Shown one piece after another: positions 26,795 to 34,982 of a stretch of DNA of 51,773 bases. The stretch is from Pseudanabaena sp. SR411 (lineage in GTDB: Bacteria; Cyanobacteriota; Cyanobacteriia; Pseudanabaenales; Pseudanabaenaceae). The stretch spans positions 8 to 51,780 of the forward strand of contig NZ_NDHW01000077.1 in the NCBI RefSeq assembly GCF_002251945.1, in the 5' to 3' direction. The first letter of the stretch is position 1. Every line of letters starts with the position of its first letter. Below the pieces are notes generated by a model that was not told the origin of the DNA, did no database searches, and worked only from the letters and a program-made list of their open reading frames with translations. A program made the position numbers and the translations under genes.

Positions 26795-27218
26795 GTAAAT
26801 TTTCCTCTCTCAGACTGTTAAGACAAAGTAGATTAAACGATTAGGCTAGTTCTCTCATAGTGCTGAATCTATGAATGAGATAAGTACTGCTTTAACAAGA
26901 GAACCTAAGCCACGATGTCGTAATTATAGATTTACGTTTGTGTCGCTCTAGAATCTTTGTAACAATTGTTTAGAATGTCTCAAATTAGCTCAATCCTTGA
27001 CTCTGCGATAAATTTGGGCAAACAAGCTAAGTTTCTTAAGTCAATGAGTTCTACATTTTTCTTAATAAAACTTTATTTAATTCGTGAATTTCATGTTTTA
27101 CCACCTATTTACACAGTGATCTTGTAATTACTCTAAAGGTTGCCCCAGGCTCAAAATTGTTAAGGCTAAGATAGGCGTGCAAAGGTAGCCAGTTATGATT
27201 GGTGCTATGGAGGATTTT
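26795..27218 (-). promoter_or_regulatory. psaA upstream region with candidate −10 box and HLR1-like half-site
   Basis: A 424-bp divergent spacer. On the minus strand TATAAT occurs at 26928–26923, which would give a 5' leader of about 120 nt for psaA. About 28 bp further upstream is GTTACAAA (26963–26956), one half of the high-light regulatory element (GTTACAWW) bound by RpaB at cyanobacterial PSI genes; I do not see a good second half. 27040–27125 is strongly A/T-rich. The assignment is tentative, and the transaldolase promoter must also lie here. Confidence 0.4.
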
Positions 27219-28235
27219 ATGCCTAATGATTTGCCTAAAAGTTTTCTTGATCAGTTACGTGACATGACCGTCGTTGTTGCAGACACAGGGGATATTCATG
27301 CAATTGAGATGGTGAAGCCCCAAGATGCAACCACAAACCCATCTTTGATTACGGCGGCGGCTCAGATGCCCCAATATCAGGAAATTGTTGACGAGACTTT
27401 GCTAGAAGCCAGAAAAGATCTGGGTAAAGATGTCCCACCAACTCAAGTGGTTTCTTTAGCTTTTGATCGTTTAGCGATCGCCTTTGGGATGAGGATTTTG
27501 CAAATTATTCCTGGTCGTGTTTCCACTGAAGTAGATGCGCGTTTGTCTTATAACACTGAAGCCACGATCGCTAAGGCGCATTATTTAATTTCACAGTATG
27601 AGGCTCATGGGATTTCCCGCGATCGCATCTTGATTAAAATTGCCTCAACTTGGGAAGGGATCAAGGCAGCCGAATCACTTGAGAAAGAAGGTATTCACTG
27701 CAATTTGACTTTGCTATTTGGGTTACACCAAGCGATCGCCTGTGCTGAGGCAGGCGTGAAATTAATTTCACCCTTTGTAGGACGGATTCTCGATTGGTAC
27801 AAGAAAGATACAGGTAAAGATAGCTATCCTGCTGCCGAAGACCCAGGGGTATTATCAGTGGCAAGAATTTATAACTACTACAAAAAGTTTGGTTATAAAA
27901 CCGAGATCATGGGCGCAAGTTTCCGCAATATGGGCGAGATCGTTGAGCTGGCGGGCTGTGATTTGTTGACAATTTCCCCTGCTTTACTGGATGAGTTACA
28001 CCATACACAAGGCGAACTAGTCCGCAAACTTGATCCCGAAATTGCCTCTCAGTCAGATATTGCCCAAATCCCCATGGATAAGGCGACTTTTGAAGCTATG
28101 CACGCTAGCGATCGCATGGCAGCCGAAAAGCTTGACGAGGGAATCAAGGGGTTCTCTAAAGCACTCGTCACCTTAGAGGAGCTTCTCACTGACAGACTAG
28201 CCAAACTCGAAGAGCAAGTACTCACAGCAGCCTAA
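27219..28235 (+). CDS. tal: Transaldolase
   Basis: Pentose-phosphate-pathway enzyme that transfers dihydroxyacetone units between sugar phosphates. DATTNPSLI near the N-terminus and the Schiff-base lysine in [16 protein letters not shown] are present, as are [19 protein letters not shown] and [13 protein letters not shown], all typical of class 1 TalB-like enzymes. I prefer ATG at 27219 (338 residues): GGAGG lies 6–10 nt upstream. An ATG at 27195 would add eight residues but has a poorer ribosome site. The C-terminus is ordinary, without an added EF-hand. Divergent from psaAB. Confidence 0.93.
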   Translation: MPNDLPKSFLDQLRDMTVVVADTGDIHAIEMVKPQDATTNPSLITAAAQMPQYQEIVDETLLEARKDLGKDVPPTQVVSLAFDRLAIAFGMRILQIIPGRVSTEVDARLSYNTEATIAKAHYLISQYEAHGISRDRILIKIASTWEGIKAAESLEKEGIHCNLTLLFGLHQAIACAEAGVKLISPFVGRILDWYKKDTGKDSYPAAEDPGVLSVARIYNYYKKFGYKTEIMGASFRNMGEIVELAGCDLLTISPALLDELHHTQGELVRKLDPEIASQSDIAQIPMDKATFEAMHASDRMAAEKLDEGIKGFSKALVTLEELLTDRLAKLEEQVLTAA

Positions 28236-28237
28236 TT

Positions 28238-28268
28238 ATGTTTCCAGCGCCGAAGGCGCTGGAAACAT
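28238..28268. terminator. Hairpin after transaldolase
   Basis: A perfect 14-bp stem (28238–28251 with 28255–28268), GAA loop. The GTTTCCAGCGCC arm is shared with the hairpin at 1262–1292, so this palindrome is also a dispersed unit. Confidence 0.7.
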
Positions 28269-28292
28269 TGATTTTTATAATGAAAATTCCAG

Positions 28293-28321
28293 AAGTAGGG
28301 TGGGCATTGCCCACCCTACTT
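28293..28321. repeat. GTAGGGTGGGC palindrome, copy 1
   Basis: A perfect 13-bp stem (28293–28305 with 28309–28321), ATT loop. The same GTAGGGTGGGC arm recurs at 34200–34210. It lies 24 bp before the ycf46 start. Confidence 0.7.
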
Positions 28322-28344
28322 TGCTTATTGCTATACTTGCCAAT

Positions 28345-29964
28345 ATGTTGCCACAATCGCCAATAGTTTCACTATCTCCGCTCAAAAGCAGAGTCTATCA
28401 AGCTCTGATAGAGCAGTTTGATCTCTTACTTCGTGCCAAATATCCGCTCATATATATAGTTACAGCCGAAGAAGAGCCTGTTGAAGATATTTTGACAGAG
28501 GTAGCATTGCAATCTAGTCCTAGCCGCAAAATCTTGTTTTGGGACATTGCCAGAGGCTGGAGCGACAATAATGCGGACAAAGGATCGGTGATGGCGGCTT
28601 TGTCACGTATAGCTCAACGGGATAAGGCAACTAAGGATGGCGATAACGTCTTATATGTATTGCGAGATTTGCATCCGATTCTTAAATATCCCCATCACGA
28701 TCGCCACATTCCGATTATTCGCGAGTTAAAAAATCTTGCCCGAGATCTGAAACTTGATCGCCGCACTATCGCTCTAACTAGCCATGTCTTAGAAATACCA
28801 CCTGAATTGACCGAAGAAATTACAGCGATCGATTTTCCTTTGCCTGCGATCGCCGAAATCGAATATTTAATTAAGCAAAAAATCTCACCAAATAGACTAA
28901 ATTTGTCTAAATTAGCCTTGGAGCAACTAGTCAAGGCTTGTCAGGGTTTGAGCCGTACCCGTATTCAAAGAGTTTTAGCTAAGGCGATCGCTGAAAAAGA
29001 GCAAGTTAATGACGCTGATATTGATGCTGTCCTTGCCGAAAAGCAACAAGCGATCAGACAGACAGGGATTTTAGAATTTTTTACCGTTAACGAATCGCTG
29101 AAAAATGTGGGCGGTTTAGACAATCTCAAGCAATGGGTACGGATTCGGAGAGATGCTTTTACGGAAGAGGCAAAGCGCTACGGCATTCCCACGCCCAAGG
29201 GTGTTTTATTAGTCGGCATTCAAGGCACTGGCAAGTCTTTATCTGCTAAAACGATCACTAATGAATGGCGATTACCACTCTTACGTCTGGATATCGGACG
29301 ACTATTTGGTAGTTTTGTGGGTGAGAGTGAGAGTCGGATGCGGCAGATGATTCAGCTTGCGGAGGCAACTGCCCCCTGTGTCTTGTGGATTGATGAGATT
29401 GATAAAGCCTTTGGTAATGCCAATATATCTACTGATGGAGACTCAGGTGCAAGTCGTCGTGTCTTTGGAACGTTAATCACATGGATGCAAGAAAAGACTG
29501 CCCCTGTTTTTATTGTTGCCACAGCTAACAATGTCCGAATTTTGCCAGCCGAACTTTTGCGAAAAGGTAGATTTGATGAGATTTTCTTTTTAAATTTACC
29601 GACCGAATCCGAACGGCAAGAAATTTTTAAAGTGCATTTACAAAAATTACGCCCCAGTCGTTTACGTGAATTTGACCTGATGCTCCTATCTCGACATACT
29701 AAAAACTTTAGTGGGGCAGAAATTGAACAGGTAATTATTGACGGTATTCATCGCGCCTTTGGTCGTGGCAGTAGTGGTAACCGTGAAGATTTCACCACTG
29801 AAGATATCATTAGTGCAATCGAGGAGACTGTCCCATTAGCCGCGATCGCCTCCCAGCAAATCGAATCCCTCAAACAATGGGCTGCTGAGTCTGGCGCAAG
29901 AACTGCGTCTAATGATGAGCAATTGCTTCAAGAATTACGAAAATTCGCAATTAACTTAGAATAA
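28345..29964 (+). CDS. ycf46: Ycf46-type AAA ATPase
   Basis: A 539-residue protein of the Ycf46 family, conserved in cyanobacteria and some red-lineage plastids. The N-terminal 250 residues resemble a degenerate ATPase module. The C-terminal AAA domain has Walker A GIQGTGKS (about residue 290), Walker B VLWIDEID (about 345), a sensor-1 ATANN and an arginine-finger region ELLRKGRFDE. The biochemical role is unknown; earlier work linked it to photosynthesis or carbon-limitation responses. ATG at 28345 is chosen because the upstream part of the frame runs through an intergenic hairpin. The ycf35 gene follows 35 bp downstream. Confidence 0.88.
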   Translation: MLPQSPIVSLSPLKSRVYQALIEQFDLLLRAKYPLIYIVTAEEEPVEDILTEVALQSSPSRKILFWDIARGWSDNNADKGSVMAALSRIAQRDKATKDGDNVLYVLRDLHPILKYPHHDRHIPIIRELKNLARDLKLDRRTIALTSHVLEIPPELTEEITAIDFPLPAIAEIEYLIKQKISPNRLNLSKLALEQLVKACQGLSRTRIQRVLAKAIAEKEQVNDADIDAVLAEKQQAIRQTGILEFFTVNESLKNVGGLDNLKQWVRIRRDAFTEEAKRYGIPTPKGVLLVGIQGTGKSLSAKTITNEWRLPLLRLDIGRLFGSFVGESESRMRQMIQLAEATAPCVLWIDEIDKAFGNANISTDGDSGASRRVFGTLITWMQEKTAPVFIVATANNVRILPAELLRKGRFDEIFFLNLPTESERQEIFKVHLQKLRPSRLREFDLMLLSRHTKNFSGAEIEQVIIDGIHRAFGRGSSGNREDFTTEDIISAIEETVPLAAIASQQIESLKQWAAESGARTASNDEQLLQELRKFAINLE

Positions 29965-29992
29965 AAGGAGTGCTTTGCACTCCCTTTATTCT
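29958..29992. terminator. Hairpin between ycf46 and ycf35
   Basis: A 16-bp stem with one mismatch (29958–29973 with 29977–29992), TTT loop. It overlaps the ycf46 stop codon and ends 7 bp before the ycf35 start, so it could attenuate readthrough into ycf35. Confidence 0.6.
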
Positions 29993-29999
29993 AAATTTT

Positions 30000-30374
30000 A
30001 TGTCCCACTTCACTACGATCGCCATCGAAATTAAAAATGGTGACTTGCTTGAGCAAGCGTTGCAATCGCTAGGCTATCCTGTCAAGCAAAACACTTTAGT
30101 GCGCGGATACCTTGGCGATGCTACTACAGCCGACTATGTGATCCCCATGCCTAATGCCTATGACATTGGCTTTCGGAAAATGGGCGATCGCTATGAACTC
30201 ATTGCTGACTTGTGGGGCGTAGCAATGAATATTGAGGAATTTCTAGGAGAACTAAATCAACAATATGCGGCTCAAATAGTTTTAGAAAGTGCCACGCAAC
30301 AAGGATTTGCGATCGAGCAGCAGGAAGTACTAGAAGACGGGACAGTGCGGATTGTGATTGGTCGTTGGGCTTAA
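30000..30374 (+). CDS. ycf35: Ycf35 (DUF1257) protein
   Basis: A 124-residue protein beginning MSHFTTIAIEIKNGDLLEQAL, with the conserved ADYVIPMPNAYDIGFRKMGDRYELIADLWG block of DUF1257/Ycf35. The family is conserved in cyanobacteria and algal plastids; function unknown. ATG at 30000 matches the family start; ten further in-frame codons upstream run through the hairpin and are rejected. It follows the ycf46 gene closely, a recurrent neighbourhood that suggests a shared role. Its last 4 bp overlap an antiparallel small ORF. Confidence 0.88.
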   Translation: MSHFTTIAIEIKNGDLLEQALQSLGYPVKQNTLVRGYLGDATTADYVIPMPNAYDIGFRKMGDRYELIADLWGVAMNIEEFLGELNQQYAAQIVLESATQQGFAIEQQEVLEDGTVRIVIGRWA

Positions 30375-30553
30375 TCAGAATTGCGAAATAGGGTTAAAAC
30401 TGGTACGCAGGCTCCAATACATGAGGCGATCGCTCCAATTCCTGAAAAAATATGAGGAGCTTGAACATACTTAACTATTTCGTCTGTAGCAAGAGGCAAG
30501 GTTGCGAGTAGCACACACGACACACCTAAGCGAACTGCTAATTGATGAATCAT
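30371..30553 (-). CDS. Possible small membrane protein, 60 residues
   Basis: The frame MIHQLAVRLGVSCVLLATLPLATDE… has two hydrophobic segments (about 6–22 and 36–54) and a short charged end (FRNSD). It fills an otherwise empty gap between ycf35 and the EAL gene and overlaps the ycf35 end by 4 bp. No family is recognised and no ribosome site is clear. It could equally be chance. Confidence 0.35.
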   Translation of the reverse strand: MIHQLAVRLGVSCVLLATLPLATDEIVKYVQAPHIFSGIGAIASCIGACVPVLTLFRNSD

Positions 30554-30710
30554 GTTTTATTACTTGAATTCTACGTTTTTTAATCTGTCAACATCTCACA
30601 CTAGGTTGACTGATGGGGATCGTCATCTATAAATAGAGTGATATATCGATATTGAAACGTTATATAAATATCAATAAATGTCAATTTCTATGAAGGTATA
30701 TCGCAATCCT

Positions 30711-30761
30711 AAATAGTTTGTGAGAGTGTGTCACGAAGTGGCACACTCTCACAAACTATTT
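30711..30761. repeat. GAGAGTGTG palindrome, family C, copy 1
   Basis: Perfect 20-bp arms (30711–30730 with 30742–30761), extended inward by GTGTCAC/GTGGCAC, and preceded by CGCAATCCT. The element matches one at 50852–50918 in sequence and layout. It may also terminate the EAL gene, whose stop lies 22 bp away. Confidence 0.7.
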
Positions 30762-30782
30762 AATCTCACACATGAATTAGAG

Positions 30783-31541
30783 TTATGGATTACTTAGAGT
30801 CGCTAAACCTTGAAATTTCGGCTTGGCAAAATAATATCCTTGAAATAGCTCAATGCCAAAAGACTTGAGAATACTTAGCTCTTCGTAGGTTTCAACGCCT
30901 TCAGCTATTACCTTAATATCTAACTCTTTACATACTTGAATAATTCCTTTAACGATCGCTTGGCGACCCTTATTTTGATCAATGTGGCGAATTAAACCCA
31001 TATCTAATTTGACTAAATCAGTTTGAAACTCAGCTAATAAGTTAAGTCCTGAGTACCCAGCCCCAAAGTCATCGATCGCCGTTAAAAAACCTTGTTGACG
31101 ATAGTATTGGATAATTTCTCGAAGATGTACATGATCCTTAATTTTCTCCCCCTCCGTAATCTCAAAGATAATACGATCAATGGGAAACCCGAAGGTCTCA
31201 GCCGCCTCAAGGGTTGTCCGAATGCATAATTCAGGACGATAAACTGCATTTGGTAAGAAATTAATACTGACAAAAGATTTAATATTTAGCTTCGCCCCCA
31301 ATTGAACAGCTTTGACTCGGCAAGCTTGATCAAAGCGATAACGATTTTCATCATTGATCCGCCCTAAAATTTCACCCGCAGGTTCCTCATTCATCCCCCT
31401 CACTAAAGCCTCTTGGGCAAAAACTTCTCTGGTAGTAGTGTTAACAATTGGCTGAAATGCCATCGTAAAGTCAAATCCTAGCCCTGCTCCCTTTGTACAT
31501 TCAGCACAACCAATTGCTTTGTAGTCTTGGTACTGTGTCAT
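30783..31541 (-). CDS. EAL-domain cyclic-di-GMP phosphodiesterase
   Basis: A 252-residue stand-alone EAL domain. Motifs for an active enzyme are all visible: EALVRG (Glu44), SINFLPNAV, the ITEGE acidic site, DDFGAGYSGLNLL (double Asp and loop 6), KLDMGLIR (Lys), AEGVET and the terminal QGYYFAKP. The predicted activity is hydrolysis of c-di-GMP to pGpG, affecting motility or biofilm state. A CxxC (GCAEC, Cys12/Cys15) before the domain is unusual and could bind metal or sense redox; that is speculation. No sensor domain is fused. Divergent from the CAP-domain gene. Confidence 0.88.
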   Translation of the reverse strand: MTQYQDYKAIGCAECTKGAGLGFDFTMAFQPIVNTTTREVFAQEALVRGMNEEPAGEILGRINDENRYRFDQACRVKAVQLGAKLNIKSFVSINFLPNAVYRPELCIRTTLEAAETFGFPIDRIIFEITEGEKIKDHVHLREIIQYYRQQGFLTAIDDFGAGYSGLNLLAEFQTDLVKLDMGLIRHIDQNKGRQAIVKGIIQVCKELDIKVIAEGVETYEELSILKSFGIELFQGYYFAKPKFQGLATLSNP

Positions 31542-31687
31542 TTGTGTTACCTAAATATTTCGTTGCATAGTTTGAAAACTTAAATTTTTTTGGAGCATGT
31601 AATTTACGTTCTTTAATATGGGAACCCTTAAATGATGGCAAAGTCAATAACCATGTGTATTTATTCACAAGTTGGGCAACTAATTTT

Positions 31688-32233
31688 ATGAAATCAACTT
31701 TAGTCTGCTGTAGCCTTTTGGTATTTGGGGGGACAATGGCGATCGCACTGGATCTGAGTGCAGCATCTTTATCCAAACCACAAAACCAAATTTCGTCCAT
31801 CGAATCTATTCGTAATATAAGCCAAAGTACTAGCCGAGTTAGCTTTGCAAATGAGTTATTAAAGCTGACGAACTTAGAGCGTCAAAAAGTCGGGTTGCCT
31901 CCTCTAAAGCTATCTTCACAATTGACAAGCGCAGCTCAGTCACATGCTGGAGATATGGCAAGGAATAATTATTTTAGTCATACAGGGCTGAATGGTTCAA
32001 GTATGGTAGACAGAGCTAAGGGGACTGGCTATAAATATTCCGCTTTAGGAGAAAATATTGCCGCAGGTAAAGCCACACCTGAAGGGACAATTCGCCAATG
32101 GATGAATAGCTCTGGACATCGAGATAATATTCTCAATCCTAGGTTTACAGAAATTGGCTTTGGATATGCGAATGCACCTAACTCTCCCTATCGGCATTAC
32201 TGGGTGCAGGTATTTGGAAAGCCCCAGCGCTAG
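31688..32233 (+). CDS. Exported CAP-domain (SCP/PR-1-like) protein
   Basis: A 181-residue protein with a signal peptide (LVCCSLLVFGGTMAIA) and a CAP domain: LLKLTNLERQKVGLPPLKLS, LTSAAQSHAGDMARNNYFSH, LGENIAAG, WMNSSGHRDNILNPRFTEIG and a final HYWVQVFG. The two His and Glu residues of the CAP cavity are conserved. Extracellular role unknown; bacterial members are poorly characterised. I start at ATG 31688, directly before the signal peptide; an upstream in-frame ATG at 31655 adds polar residues that do not suit a signal sequence. Confidence 0.85.
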   Translation: MKSTLVCCSLLVFGGTMAIALDLSAASLSKPQNQISSIESIRNISQSTSRVSFANELLKLTNLERQKVGLPPLKLSSQLTSAAQSHAGDMARNNYFSHTGLNGSSMVDRAKGTGYKYSALGENIAAGKATPEGTIRQWMNSSGHRDNILNPRFTEIGFGYANAPNSPYRHYWVQVFGKPQR

Positions 32234-32236
32234 ATT

Positions 32237-32273
32237 AGAATAAAAAAGCTCGCAATGCGAGCTTTTTTATTCT
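32237..32273 (+). terminator. Intrinsic terminator after the CAP-domain gene
   Basis: A perfect 17-bp stem (32237–32253 with 32257–32273), AAT loop, GC-rich tip and T6 in the descending arm. Confidence 0.85.
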
Positions 32274-32284
32274 CTAAAAAATTT

Positions 32285-32911
32285 ATGAGTGATCGCCGCG
32301 ATATTCCCAAATATGTTCCCATATATATTGTTTTCTACAAACCCTATGGTGTTCTCTGTCAGTTTACTGATGACAGTACCTCTCCTCGTCCCACTTTAAA
32401 GGAATATATTGATATCCCCGAAGTGTATTCAGTAGGAAGATTGGATTTTGACAGTGAAGGATTGTTACTCCTCACCAATGATGGACAGTTAAAGCATCGC
32501 TTAATCGATCCCCAGTTTGAACATCCCCGAACCTATTGGGTACAAGTAGAAAACATTCCCACAGAAGCAGCTTTGCAGAAATTACGCAATGGGATGACCA
32601 TCCAAGGGTATCGCACTAAACCAGCGATCGCTAATTTATTAGATACTGAACCAGATTTACCAGAGCGGAATCCGCCTATTCGCTTTCGGGCAAATATCCC
32701 GACAACTTGGCTAGAGCTAACCTTAACTGAAGGAAAAAATCGACAAGTCAGGAAAATGACGGCAGCAGTGGGATTTCCAACCCTGCGGTTAGTCCGTGTG
32801 GCGATCGCCCATTTAAGTTTGGGAGATCTAGCTGTGGGACAATGGCGAAATTTGACTCCAGCAGAACTACAAGAACTCCGTCTGAAAGTAATCCCGCGCC
32901 GATTGAGATAG
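32285..32911 (+). CDS. rluE: Ribosomal pseudouridine synthase, RluE/RsuA type
   Basis: A 208-residue enzyme of the RsuA family lacking the N-terminal S4 domain, as in RluE, which modifies U2457 of 23S rRNA. The catalytic motif is [21 protein letters not shown] with the Asp nucleophile; the start [17 protein letters not shown] and the [20 protein letters not shown] block are typical. I start at ATG 32285 after the terminator; ten upstream codons run through that hairpin. The 3' end overlaps the convergent lipM-like gene by 45 bp. Confidence 0.88.
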   Translation: MSDRRDIPKYVPIYIVFYKPYGVLCQFTDDSTSPRPTLKEYIDIPEVYSVGRLDFDSEGLLLLTNDGQLKHRLIDPQFEHPRTYWVQVENIPTEAALQKLRNGMTIQGYRTKPAIANLLDTEPDLPERNPPIRFRANIPTTWLELTLTEGKNRQVRKMTAAVGFPTLRLVRVAIAHLSLGDLAVGQWRNLTPAELQELRLKVIPRRLR

Positions 32912-33601
32912 AACATCGATAATTTCTACTGCTAAGTCTTTATGGGTATTCCAAGCCAGTTCTTGGTAGCCAACAATCGGAACTTCCGCTTGAAATAGCT
33001 CTGTCAGTAACTTGTAATTGGGATTGATCGAGATTGAGCCGTGCTGCAAAACTGAATTATGACGATAAACTTGAGCGCTACCGATCAGTTTGCGTCCATC
33101 CGCAATTACTAAATCCGCATTGGTTGCTGTGGAGAAACAACTGGGATTGTGAATATAGCCGCGTCCTGCCTTGCCATAGCTTAAATTGATCCCCAACTTG
33201 GCAAAACCTTGAATGAGAAATTCGCTGATATATTCATAGATCTCACGATGCGATCGCTTTCTGCCAAAGGTGTTGTCATCAAACTCACCAACTTTATCCC
33301 CACAAATATCAGCACTGGTAATTACTGCATAAGTCAACTCGCCTTGATGCAGCACAGCACGCCCCCCACTCGGACGACGAACGATGTCGAGATTATGCTT
33401 TTGAGCGATCGCATTCCAACGAACGGGATATTGCTTTTGATGAAGCCCTAAAGAAATTGCGGGTGGAGTCCAGCGATAAAATCTTAAAATTGATGGTGAT
33501 TGCGGATCTTGGCTATGAAGATCGAGCAAAGAATTATCAAGAGCCATTTGCAACTTTCCCGATATCTCGGAATAAGGAACAAGCTGCCATTGTTTGTTCA
33601 T
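32867..33601 (-). CDS. Lipoyl-domain acyltransferase, LipM-like octanoyltransferase
   Basis: A 244-residue protein of the LplA/LipB/LipM superfamily. [19 protein letters not shown] is the substrate-binding motif. A Cys in [15 protein letters not shown] followed by [22 protein letters not shown] matches the position of the LipM catalytic Cys in Firmicutes. I therefore favour octanoyl transfer from ACP to lipoyl domains over ATP-dependent lipoate ligation, though databases often label such genes lipoate–protein ligase. It overlaps the rluE-type gene tail to tail. Confidence 0.78.
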   Translation of the reverse strand: MNKQWQLVPYSEISGKLQMALDNSLLDLHSQDPQSPSILRFYRWTPPAISLGLHQKQYPVRWNAIAQKHNLDIVRRPSGGRAVLHQGELTYAVITSADICGDKVGEFDDNTFGRKRSHREIYEYISEFLIQGFAKLGINLSYGKAGRGYIHNPSCFSTATNADLVIADGRKLIGSAQVYRHNSVLQHGSISINPNYKLLTELFQAEVPIVGYQELAWNTHKDLAVEIIDVLSQSARDYFQTEFL

Positions 33602-33618
33602 GAATTTATCAAAATGAC

Positions 33619-33644
33619 AAGAAAGTACCCTTGGGTACTTTCTT
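33619..33644. terminator. Hairpin between the YbjN and LipM-like genes
   Basis: Complementary 12-bp arms meet at AAGAAAGTACCC/GGGTACTTTCTT with a 2-nt centre, so the working loop is 4 nt or more. It follows the YbjN gene stop by 13 bp. Confidence 0.6.
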
Positions 33645-33657
33645 ATAAAACACAGTT

Positions 33658-34122
33658 CTAAGCGCCAAAATTTTCTTTTAATACTTCGTCATTGTCATCA
33701 GCGATCGCTGCCACAATCGTGATGATACGAGAAATTTCTGCAGGTGAAAGATCCTCGACGGAGCGCGAACACAGCACCAGTACTTGATCGTTCTGGATTG
33801 CATACCGAGCTTCAAAGGTATCAGCAGCGTTTTTCTCTAAAAGCCAGCGCGTCATTTTTGCTTCATCTTTAAATGGTGCGGCCAGTACTGTCGAAAAAAC
33901 AGTAAAGGTATCATCAGGCTCAGTTCCAGTAATGTTGACAACTACCTCTACAGTGCCATATTGAAATTTCCACGTATCCTCGGTCTGATTTTCAAGAGCC
34001 GAATTTTCAGCATCCATACTGGCGATGACAGTTTGGATCGTTTGCACTACGTGATTAGACGGTGGTGCAAAACTAGATTCTGCTTCTACAGGAGTTATTG
34101 GCGATTCTGTTGTGAAGGTCAT
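33658..34122 (-). CDS. YbjN domain-containing protein
   Basis: A 154-residue acidic cytosolic protein. After a flexible N-terminus rich in Thr/Pro/Glu comes a YbjN-like alpha/beta domain (WKFQYGTVEVVVNITGTE; MTRWLLEKNAADTFEARYAIQNDQVLVLCSRSVEDL). This fold resembles type III secretion chaperones and is common in cyanobacteria; function unknown. I place the start at ATG 34122; the frame extends 16 codons upstream through a non-conserved-looking segment. Confidence 0.72.
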   Translation of the reverse strand: MTFTTESPITPVEAESSFAPPSNHVVQTIQTVIASMDAENSALENQTEDTWKFQYGTVEVVVNITGTEPDDTFTVFSTVLAAPFKDEAKMTRWLLEKNAADTFEARYAIQNDQVLVLCSRSVEDLSPAEISRIITIVAAIADDNDEVLKENFGA

Positions 34123-34193
34123 AGTTATATATCTAGTTACTATCTGCCAATAGTGTATAGCAAACGTCAATCTTTTTCATAAAACACCCTGTT

Positions 34194-34230
34194 AGTTAAG
34201 TAGGGTGGGCAATGCCCACCCTACTTAACT
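34194..34230. repeat. GTAGGGTGGGC palindrome, copy 2 / terminator of the DUF2808 gene
   Basis: A perfect 17-bp stem (34194–34210 with 34214–34230), AAT loop. The core matches the palindrome at 28293–28321. It lies 6 bp after the stop of the DUF2808 gene. Confidence 0.75.
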
Positions 34231-34236
34231 AAATAA

Positions 34237-34866
34237 CTAATAACGTGAATCGTAGAAGCTGAGCCTGCCATAACCAAGAAATTGCGAATTTGGGCGATCG
34301 CCTTGAGGAAATGCAGTCACTCCAAATAGATAAATGCCATCATAACGAGGATTGCGGACAGGTCGCAGTCCCACAATTAGCTTACTGTTAAGCTGATTGC
34401 TGGCAGGAATTGGCGGGTCAAAAGTAATTGTTACTTTATCGCGGTCTTGACTTGGCAAAATCTCAGTTTTACTAGAAATGGCGATACGCTCTCCTGAAGA
34501 CAACTGCAAATAGGCGATCGTTTCATTGATCAGAAAATCAATCGCATCAAAACCTTCTGTCTGAGAAACTTCTAGCTTTTGTAAAGGCTCTCCCATATTT
34601 TCAGGTAAGGCGATCGCAAAGTAATAGATCGCACTCCGAGAATAAATCCGATTTACAGTGGTTTCTGCTCCTAAAAGAAATGGCAGTTGCACAAAATAGG
34701 TTTTGCCATCACGTAACTGTACAGCTCCTGCTGAGGAATTTAAAAAACTGCTCGAGGGAAAATTTTGATTGTTACCTACAAAAACTGGTATCGCTAAAAT
34801 TGACAACGTAGAAACAGGTAGCAATGCGATCGCAGTCATAACTTTTTTACGCATTTTTTTCACCAT
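34237..34866 (-). CDS. DUF2808 family exported protein
   Basis: A 209-residue protein with a signal peptide (KKVMTAIALLPVSTLSILAIPVF) and a beta-rich domain. The pattern YYFAIALPENMGEPLQKLEVSQTEG together with TITFDPPIP and VGLRPVRNPRYDGIYLFGVTAFP identifies DUF2808, a cyanobacterial secreted family of unknown role. ATG at 34866 is the nearest start before the basic signal-peptide region; an in-frame start at 34890 would add eight residues. Confidence 0.8.
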   Translation of the reverse strand: MVKKMRKKVMTAIALLPVSTLSILAIPVFVGNNQNFPSSSFLNSSAGAVQLRDGKTYFVQLPFLLGAETTVNRIYSRSAIYYFAIALPENMGEPLQKLEVSQTEGFDAIDFLINETIAYLQLSSGERIAISSKTEILPSQDRDKVTITFDPPIPASNQLNSKLIVGLRPVRNPRYDGIYLFGVTAFPQGDRPNSQFLGYGRLSFYDSRY

Positions 34867-34982
34867 AAAGACGTACCGTTTTGCTAGCATTGTAGGAATA
34901 GCTACTTTTTCGCAGCGATAGGCTTACCGAAAGCCTGACTATCTCATTAAAATGCTATCTCATTAAGATAGAGGTATCTACT

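Noticed and set aside
31501-31800. 99-codon minus-strand frame between the EAL and CAP genes
   Set aside because: It overlaps the signal-peptide region of the CAP gene and the start of the EAL gene and has no recognisable features.
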